DNA of 20,097 nt, from the NCBI GenBank assembly GCA_945877965.1, contig CAMCTH010000007.1, positions 1-20,097 of the forward strand. Reading direction: 5' to 3'. The notes beneath the pieces were generated by a model. That model was not told the DNA's origin. It saw nothing but the letters and a program-made list of their open reading frames with translations, and searched no databases. The position numbers and the translations under genes were made by a program. Position 1 is the first letter of the stretch. Every line of letters begins with the position of its first letter. Shown here piece by piece: positions 16,014 through 20,097 of the stretch. The stretch is from Planctomicrobium piriforme. GTDB taxonomy: Bacteria > Planctomycetota > Planctomycetia > Pirellulales > PNKZ01.

Positions 16014-17366
16014 ATGAACTCGCCTAGGCTCAACCGCCGCAATTCGGTACTCTCCCTCGCGCAAAACTACGCGCCCACGCCCCGAATGGATTCGGACGAA
16101 AAACCTGTGAGCCGACGCTCCGACCACGAACCGATCGTCATTACCGGCATTGGGCTGATGGCCTCGGTCGGCGACGATCGCGAGAGCGTCTGGCGTGCGG
16201 TCCGTCAGGGAGTCAGCGGCGTACGGAAGTTGAACGATTTTGATCGTCGCCGCGTCGGACTCGACATCGCCGCGCTGGCCGACGTCGAAGTCGAAACGCC
16301 GGGACAACTCCGCGCGACCGCGATGTGCCTGCGGACGGCGATGGAAGCAATGACCGATGCGCGCGTCAATCTGGCCGAAGTCGATTGCGATCGCTTCGGC
16401 TGCGCGATCAGCGGCCACATGGGAGACTCGAGCGGCATTCCGCTCAGCGACGGCAGCTTTCCGTTGTTGAAGCCGGACGAAATGCCATGGTGGCAGCAGT
16501 GGATGCCGAACACGAATTGCGCGACCGTCGCGAGTCGCTTCGGACTGCACGGCCCACGACTCACGCACATTGCGGCCTGCGCCAGCGGCGTCGTCGACAT
16601 CATGTCGGCCGCCTCGGCCATTCGCGACGATCAATGCGACATCGCCCTTGCAGGCAGCGCCGAAGCGATTCACCCGCTGTTTGCCGCCGGCTTCCAAGCG
16701 ATGCGCGTCCTCGCGCATCACGAGGATCCTTCGCAAGCATCGCGGCCGTTCGATCGTGGACGGACCGGCTTCGTCATGGGCGAAGGCTCGGCGATGTTCA
16801 TCCTCGAACGCTTGAGCCACGCGCAACGTCGCGGAGCGCGGATCTATGCCGAACTCTCTGCTTATCGCTTGATGACCGAAGCGCATCACATTACGAGCCT
16901 CGACATCGACAGCCACGGTCTCGGCCGACTGATCGATGCGACGCTGACCGACGCCGAATTAACTCCGCTCGACGTCGGCTACATCAACGCTCACGGCACC
17001 GGAACGCATCAGAACGACATCGTCGAAACGCGCGGCATTCGCGCCGCCTTCGGCTCGGCGGCGGAAGGGATCGGCATCTCGTCGACCAAGTCGATGCTGG
17101 GTCACTTGATCAATGCTGCGGGAAGCGTGGAACTCGCGATCACGGCCCTCGCGCTCCGCGACGGCTTTGCCCCGCCGACGGTCAACTTGACCGATCCCGA
17201 TCCCGAGTGCGGACTCGATTGCATCCCGCTCGTCGGTCGACGCGGCAAGCTCGACAGCGCCCTGAAACTCTCGGTTGCATTCGGCGGCCACATGGCGGCC
17301 GTCGCGCTACGTCGCTGGGACGAAGCGGCCGGCGGGATCATTTATCCGCATCGCTTGGCGGCGTAA
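16014..17366 (+). CDS. fabF: Beta-ketoacyl-ACP synthase II (KAS II)
   Basis: The enzyme condenses malonyl-ACP with acyl-ACP in fatty acid elongation. The product has 450 residues from ATG 16014 (GGACAGGCC upstream); starts at 15954 (TTG) and 16086 (ATG) are alternatives, and the first 40 residues are not conserved-looking. The thiolase-fold signatures are VITGIGLMASVG near 42, Cys189 in AACASG, His327 in NAHGTGT, and Lys359-His364 in STKSMLGHLINAAG, giving the Cys-His-His triad. SFGGH-type ending FGGHMAAVALRRW is also present. No acyl carrier or other fab gene is adjacent, so it could equally serve a secondary-metabolite or polyketide-like pathway. It converges with uvrC, with seven bases between stops. 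Confidence 0.9.
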   Translation: MNSPRLNRRNSVLSLAQNYAPTPRMDSDEKPVSRRSDHEPIVITGIGLMASVGDDRESVWRAVRQGVSGVRKLNDFDRRRVGLDIAALADVEVETPGQLRATAMCLRTAMEAMTDARVNLAEVDCDRFGCAISGHMGDSSGIPLSDGSFPLLKPDEMPWWQQWMPNTNCATVASRFGLHGPRLTHIAACASGVVDIMSAASAIRDDQCDIALAGSAEAIHPLFAAGFQAMRVLAHHEDPSQASRPFDRGRTGFVMGEGSAMFILERLSHAQRRGARIYAELSAYRLMTEAHHITSLDIDSHGLGRLIDATLTDAELTPLDVGYINAHGTGTHQNDIVETRGIRAAFGSAAEGIGISSTKSMLGHLINAAGSVELAITALALRDGFAPPTVNLTDPDPECGLDCIPLVGRRGKLDSALKLSVAFGGHMAAVALRRWDEAAGGIIYPHRLAA

Positions 17367-17373
17367 GCAGACC

Positions 17374-18816
17374 TCACGATCCGCCGGGCGAATCGTCGCC
17401 GAACGTCGATTTTTTGCGGAGCATGTGGTGATAGTGCTGCGCGAACCGATGCGCCTCGTCGCGGACGTACTGCAGCAACCGCAGCGCGTAAGCGTGCCGC
17501 GTGAGACGTAATGGTTCGTCCTGGTCGGGGAGGTAGATCTCCTCATTTTTCTTCGCCAAGGAGATTACCGTCGGCGGTGTGATCTCCAGCGCGCGAAACG
17601 CCGCGAGGCCGGCGTTCAACTGACCGCGACCGCCGTCGATGAGCAAGATGTCGGGGAACACGCTCCCTTCGTCTTCGAGTCGCTTGAAGCGCCGAGCTAC
17701 GACTTCGTGAATGCTTTTGAAGTCGTCGACGCCCGTCACGCCACGAATTTTGAACCGCTTGTAGCCCGGCTTGAACGGCAGGCCGTCGATGAACTGCACG
17801 AGCGAAGCGACGGTCTCGCCGCCGCCGAGATGCGCGATGTCCACCCCTTCGATCGTTCGCGGAACCTTGTCGAGGTTGAGCACTTTCTTGAGCCCGGCGA
17901 GCCCTTTCTTCGGGTCGATGAAGAAGACTTCCGGCTGTTCGTGGGTTTCAAGCTCGCCGCGTTCGTCGAGTGTTTCGAGCATGCGGATCTCATCGCGCAA
18001 TCGCGCCGCCTTCTCGTACCGGCGCTCCGCAGCGGCCGCTTCCATTTCCGCTCGCATCTCCTTCAAGAGCTTCGTTTTCTTCCCTTCAAGGAACATCCGC
18101 AGGCGATCGATGTCGCGACGATAGTCCTCCTTCGAGATTCGCAAGTTGCACGGTGCCGTGCATTGGCGGATGCTTGCCAACAGACACGGACGGAACCAGC
18201 GCCAACGTTCGTCGTGCTCGTCGATGTCGAGCGAGCAGGTACGGAACTGAAAGATTTTTTGTAGCACGGCGATCGCACCGCGCAAACTTCCGGCGGAGGG
18301 AAACGGGCCGTACAATTTCGTCCCGCGCGATTGCGGCTCTCGTGTGAATTCGACGCGCGGGAAATCCTCGCGGATGAAGATTTCCAAGTAGGGGAACGAC
18401 TTGTCGTCCTTCAGGTCCTGATTGAAGCGCGGTTGGATATCCTTGATCAACCGCGCCTCGGCGAGCAATGCGTCGACCTCGCTATCGCACGGGATAAAGT
18501 CGATATCGCAGATTTCTCGCACCAGTTCGGCCGTCCGTCGCTCCTCGGCCGCCGCCTTCAAAAAGTAACTGCCGGCACGACTCCGGAGATTCTTCGCCTT
18601 GCCGACGTAGATGACTCGGCCGAGGCGGTCCTTCATGAGGTAGAGGCCCGGCGTCTGCGGAAATTGCCGCGCTTTCGCGGCCGCAACGTCGAAGCCGATC
18701 TCGCCCGGGGCGGGCTGCGACGCGGCGGCCGAGTCGGATTCCGCCCCCTCCCACCCCGCGGCGGTCGGCTCGGTCGGGGTGCTGTCGTCGGCGGGGGGTA
18801 GGTCGGACTGGGGCAT
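17374..18816 (-). CDS. uvrC: Compact UvrC-type excinuclease subunit
   Basis: UvrC cuts the damaged strand on both sides of a lesion after UvrAB loading. The product is 480 residues against about 610 in E. coli. A Pro/Ala/acid-rich 45-residue start precedes the GIY-YIG nuclease (GLYLMKD 57-63, VIYVGKAKNLRSR 68-80), a Cys-containing region (Cys211, Cys219, Cys223), the UVR helix pair (about 250-284) and the RNase H-like 5' nuclease (Asp326 in GVDIAHLGG, Asp394 in LIDGGRGQL, His456 in RDEAHRFA). The middle spacer between UVR and the 5' nuclease is short, and the protein stops 24 residues after His456, with no C-terminal HhH tandem. The downstream DNA belongs to the convergent synthase gene, so this is not a frameshift. 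All visible catalytic residues remain. Confidence 0.9.
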   Translation of the reverse strand: MPQSDLPPADDSTPTEPTAAGWEGAESDSAAASQPAPGEIGFDVAAAKARQFPQTPGLYLMKDRLGRVIYVGKAKNLRSRAGSYFLKAAAEERRTAELVREICDIDFIPCDSEVDALLAEARLIKDIQPRFNQDLKDDKSFPYLEIFIREDFPRVEFTREPQSRGTKLYGPFPSAGSLRGAIAVLQKIFQFRTCSLDIDEHDERWRWFRPCLLASIRQCTAPCNLRISKEDYRRDIDRLRMFLEGKKTKLLKEMRAEMEAAAAERRYEKAARLRDEIRMLETLDERGELETHEQPEVFFIDPKKGLAGLKKVLNLDKVPRTIEGVDIAHLGGGETVASLVQFIDGLPFKPGYKRFKIRGVTGVDDFKSIHEVVARRFKRLEDEGSVFPDILLIDGGRGQLNAGLAAFRALEITPPTVISLAKKNEEIYLPDQDEPLRLTRHAYALRLLQYVRDEAHRFAQHYHHMLRKKSTFGDDSPGGS

Positions 18817-19459
18817 CGGCGGTGAAATTCACAATGAGGCGGAAGCGTAATGACTTGCACGACCGGCAGATATAGTGCATTCTATCCGACTGCCCAAGAC
18901 GGTCGGCCCCGCCGATCGGCTAGCTCCGGGTCGTGGCATGGAAGTACGTTCCCGTTCGTCGCCGCCCAAACCATGAGGAGCCAAAGACTTCGGCAACGCA
19001 ATTTATTGCGCTGTGACGGATTTGGTTCTCGTGGCAACTCAGTGAGCGACGGATGAGTAACGACTGCCGAATGTGGTTCGCGACGGCCTGCTAAAACGGA
19101 TTTTTCCGAGAAGGGTTTGAGTTCGATGTCGACTATTTTCCTGATGGGCTGTGCCCTCGTCGCGTTGCTTTCGATCGATCTGATCACGGCGCCGCGCTAG
19201 TCGCAACAGCAAAACTTGGCCGCATCCAGCGCATGCCGGCCGACCTCTGCACCGCAGGACGATTCCTGCGTCGCCGCGCCGGGACTCTCGGCACATCTCG
19301 CGGCCGGCAAATCGTACGGCCCTACCCGGCCCTGCGACAACTCACTCTCGCCGGCCGGCAGGCTGCCATTCCGCGTGTTACGATGAATCGGCCTCGTCGT
19401 ATTCCGACGTCGGCCCTCGCTCATCGCACCCCTTGTTGCCTCTCGTATCGGAGTCGGTC
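18817..19459. other. Gene-poor stretch between uvrC and the isomerase
   Basis: The 643 bases contain one possible tiny gene (19126-19200, listed separately) and small hairpins, for example CGCAGG/CCTGCG at 19253-19270 and CGTCG/CGACG near 19398-19412. Other frames are shadow-like. No repeat family or RNA gene is recognised. Confidence 0.4.
19126..19200 (+). CDS. Possible 24-residue hydrophobic peptide
   Basis: The sequence MSTIFLMGCALVALLSIDLI then TAPR could be a single membrane helix. A GAAGGG site lies about 8-12 bases upstream. Short length and lack of comparison keep confidence low; it may be chance. Confidence 0.3.
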   Translation: MSTIFLMGCALVALLSIDLITAPR

Positions 19460-20097
19460 ATGTCGTCCCCCGTCGCCCGTCGTGCCTTCCTGAAAAACAC
19501 GGTCGCCACTGCGGCCGGTCTGGCGTTCGTCAGTCGCTTCGCCCCGATCGCGAAGGCCGCCCAACTGTCCGGCTTCAACGTCGGCATCCAGTCGTACTCG
19601 CTCCGCGGCTTTCCGGTCGATGAAGCGATCATGATTTGCCACGATCTGGGGATCAACGCCGTCGAGTTCTACAGCGGCATGTTCAACCCGGCCAGCACGC
19701 CCGCCCAAATCTCCGAGATGAAGGACAAACTCGAAGGGCTCGGCCTCACGATCTCGGCTCACGGCGTGAACCGCTTCACCAAAGATCACGAGAAGAACAA
19801 GGCCCTGTTCCAATTCGCCAAGGCGGCGGGCATCAAGAACCTAACGGCCGACCCTGATCCCGATTCGTTCGAAAGCCTCGACTCGCTCTGCAAAGAGTAC
19901 GACGTGCGGATCGCGATTCATAATCACGGCCCGTCGCATCGCTACAACAAGGTCGTCGACACCCTGCGGGCGATCGAGAAGCACGACGAACGTATCGGCG
20001 CGTGCGCCGACCTCGGGCACTACATTCGCTCGGGCGAGAAGTGCGAAGACGTCATCCGCGCCTTGAAGGGTCGCCTTTACGGCATCCACCTCAAGGA
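19460..20097 (+). CDS. Tat-exported sugar phosphate isomerase/epimerase (5' part, cut by window)
   Basis: The frame is open from ATG 19460 to the window edge, 212 full codons. GGAG lies 6 bases before the start. The N-terminus VARRAFLKNTVATAAGLAFV is a twin-arginine signal (RRxFLK), followed by a cleavage region near AKAAQ. Residues from about 37 form a xylose isomerase-like TIM barrel: GIQSYSLRGFPVDEAI, GINAVEFYSGMF, LTISAHGVNRFT, IAIHNHGP with two His, and ACADLGHYIRSGE then GRLYGIHLK, where the Asp and His are typical metal ligands. The Glu and other C-terminal ligands would be beyond the window. Exported members of this fold are common in planctomycetes, often acting on sugars; the substrate is not known. 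Confidence 0.88.
   Translation, partial: MSSPVARRAFLKNTVATAAGLAFVSRFAPIAKAAQLSGFNVGIQSYSLRGFPVDEAIMICHDLGINAVEFYSGMFNPASTPAQISEMKDKLEGLGLTISAHGVNRFTKDHEKNKALFQFAKAAGIKNLTADPDPDSFESLDSLCKEYDVRIAIHNHGPSHRYNKVVDTLRAIEKHDERIGACADLGHYIRSGEKCEDVIRALKGRLYGIHLK

Noticed and set aside
17367..17373. Frameshift hiding the missing UvrC C-terminus
   Set aside because: Only seven bases separate the uvrC stop from the stop of the convergent synthase, and that DNA encodes the conserved synthase end, so no room exists for an HhH region.
16325..17431. Open frame of 368 codons in another frame of the ketoacyl synthase
   Set aside because: It has extreme Arg/His/Ser composition and lies inside a clearly conserved gene.

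Overview
The window looks like chromosomal DNA of a planctomycete (Planctomycetota, probably Pirellulales or a relative). The reasons are an LPS-type Kdo gene (kdsB), a lone mraZ away from any division cluster, a pyrG-DUF1844 pair, many small secreted hypothetical proteins, high GC, and a twin-hairpin repeat of a kind I associate with planctomycete intergenic regions. The assignment is inferred from gene content and no database search was run.

Region 1 (1-5626) is the right-hand part of an integrated mobile element. All genes lie on the + strand in two tightly overlapping blocks. The first block is two tandem AlpA/excisionase-like HTH proteins, a DnaG-like TOPRIM primase and a P-loop ATPase/helicase-like protein (787-3541, every junction overlapping). 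After a repeat-rich non-coding interval comes the second block: a zinc-ribbon protein, a small XRE-type HTH regulator and a tyrosine integrase (3743-5626). The integrase reading frame runs antisense into a CAT-anticodon tRNA gene (5586-5659, minus strand), which marks the tRNA 3' half as the attachment site. The element extends left beyond the window. It carries its own primase/helicase module but no visible structural or conjugation genes, so a phage-satellite-like or minimal replicating integrative element is a reasonable reading.

Region 2 (5660-11458) is chromosomal. On the minus strand are a secreted TPR protein and glmS (hexosamine synthesis). On the plus strand are kdsB (CMP-Kdo synthesis), a small membrane-protein gene broken by one in-frame TAG, a GT32-type glycosyltransferase and a DinB-fold protein. 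glmS, kdsB and the glycosyltransferase give this part an envelope/surface-glycan flavour. A 76-bp twin-hairpin inverted repeat sits between the divergent glmS and kdsB.

Region 3 (11462-20097) holds a secreted hypothetical protein (minus), a 625-bp non-coding stretch with two clear inverted repeats, pyrG, a DUF1844 gene and a VOC-fold gene (plus). These are followed by a long inverted repeat between convergent gene ends, mraZ (minus), a beta-ketoacyl-ACP synthase II (plus), a compact uvrC lacking the usual C-terminal HhH region (minus), a gene-poor stretch with one possible 24-residue peptide, and the start of a Tat-exported sugar phosphate isomerase/epimerase cut by the window edge.

The most interesting signals are the self-contained primase/helicase element and its repeat-rich interval, the integrase-tRNA overlap with an odd tRNA terminal pair, the nonsense-interrupted membrane gene, the compact UvrC, and the two structured intergenic repeats.
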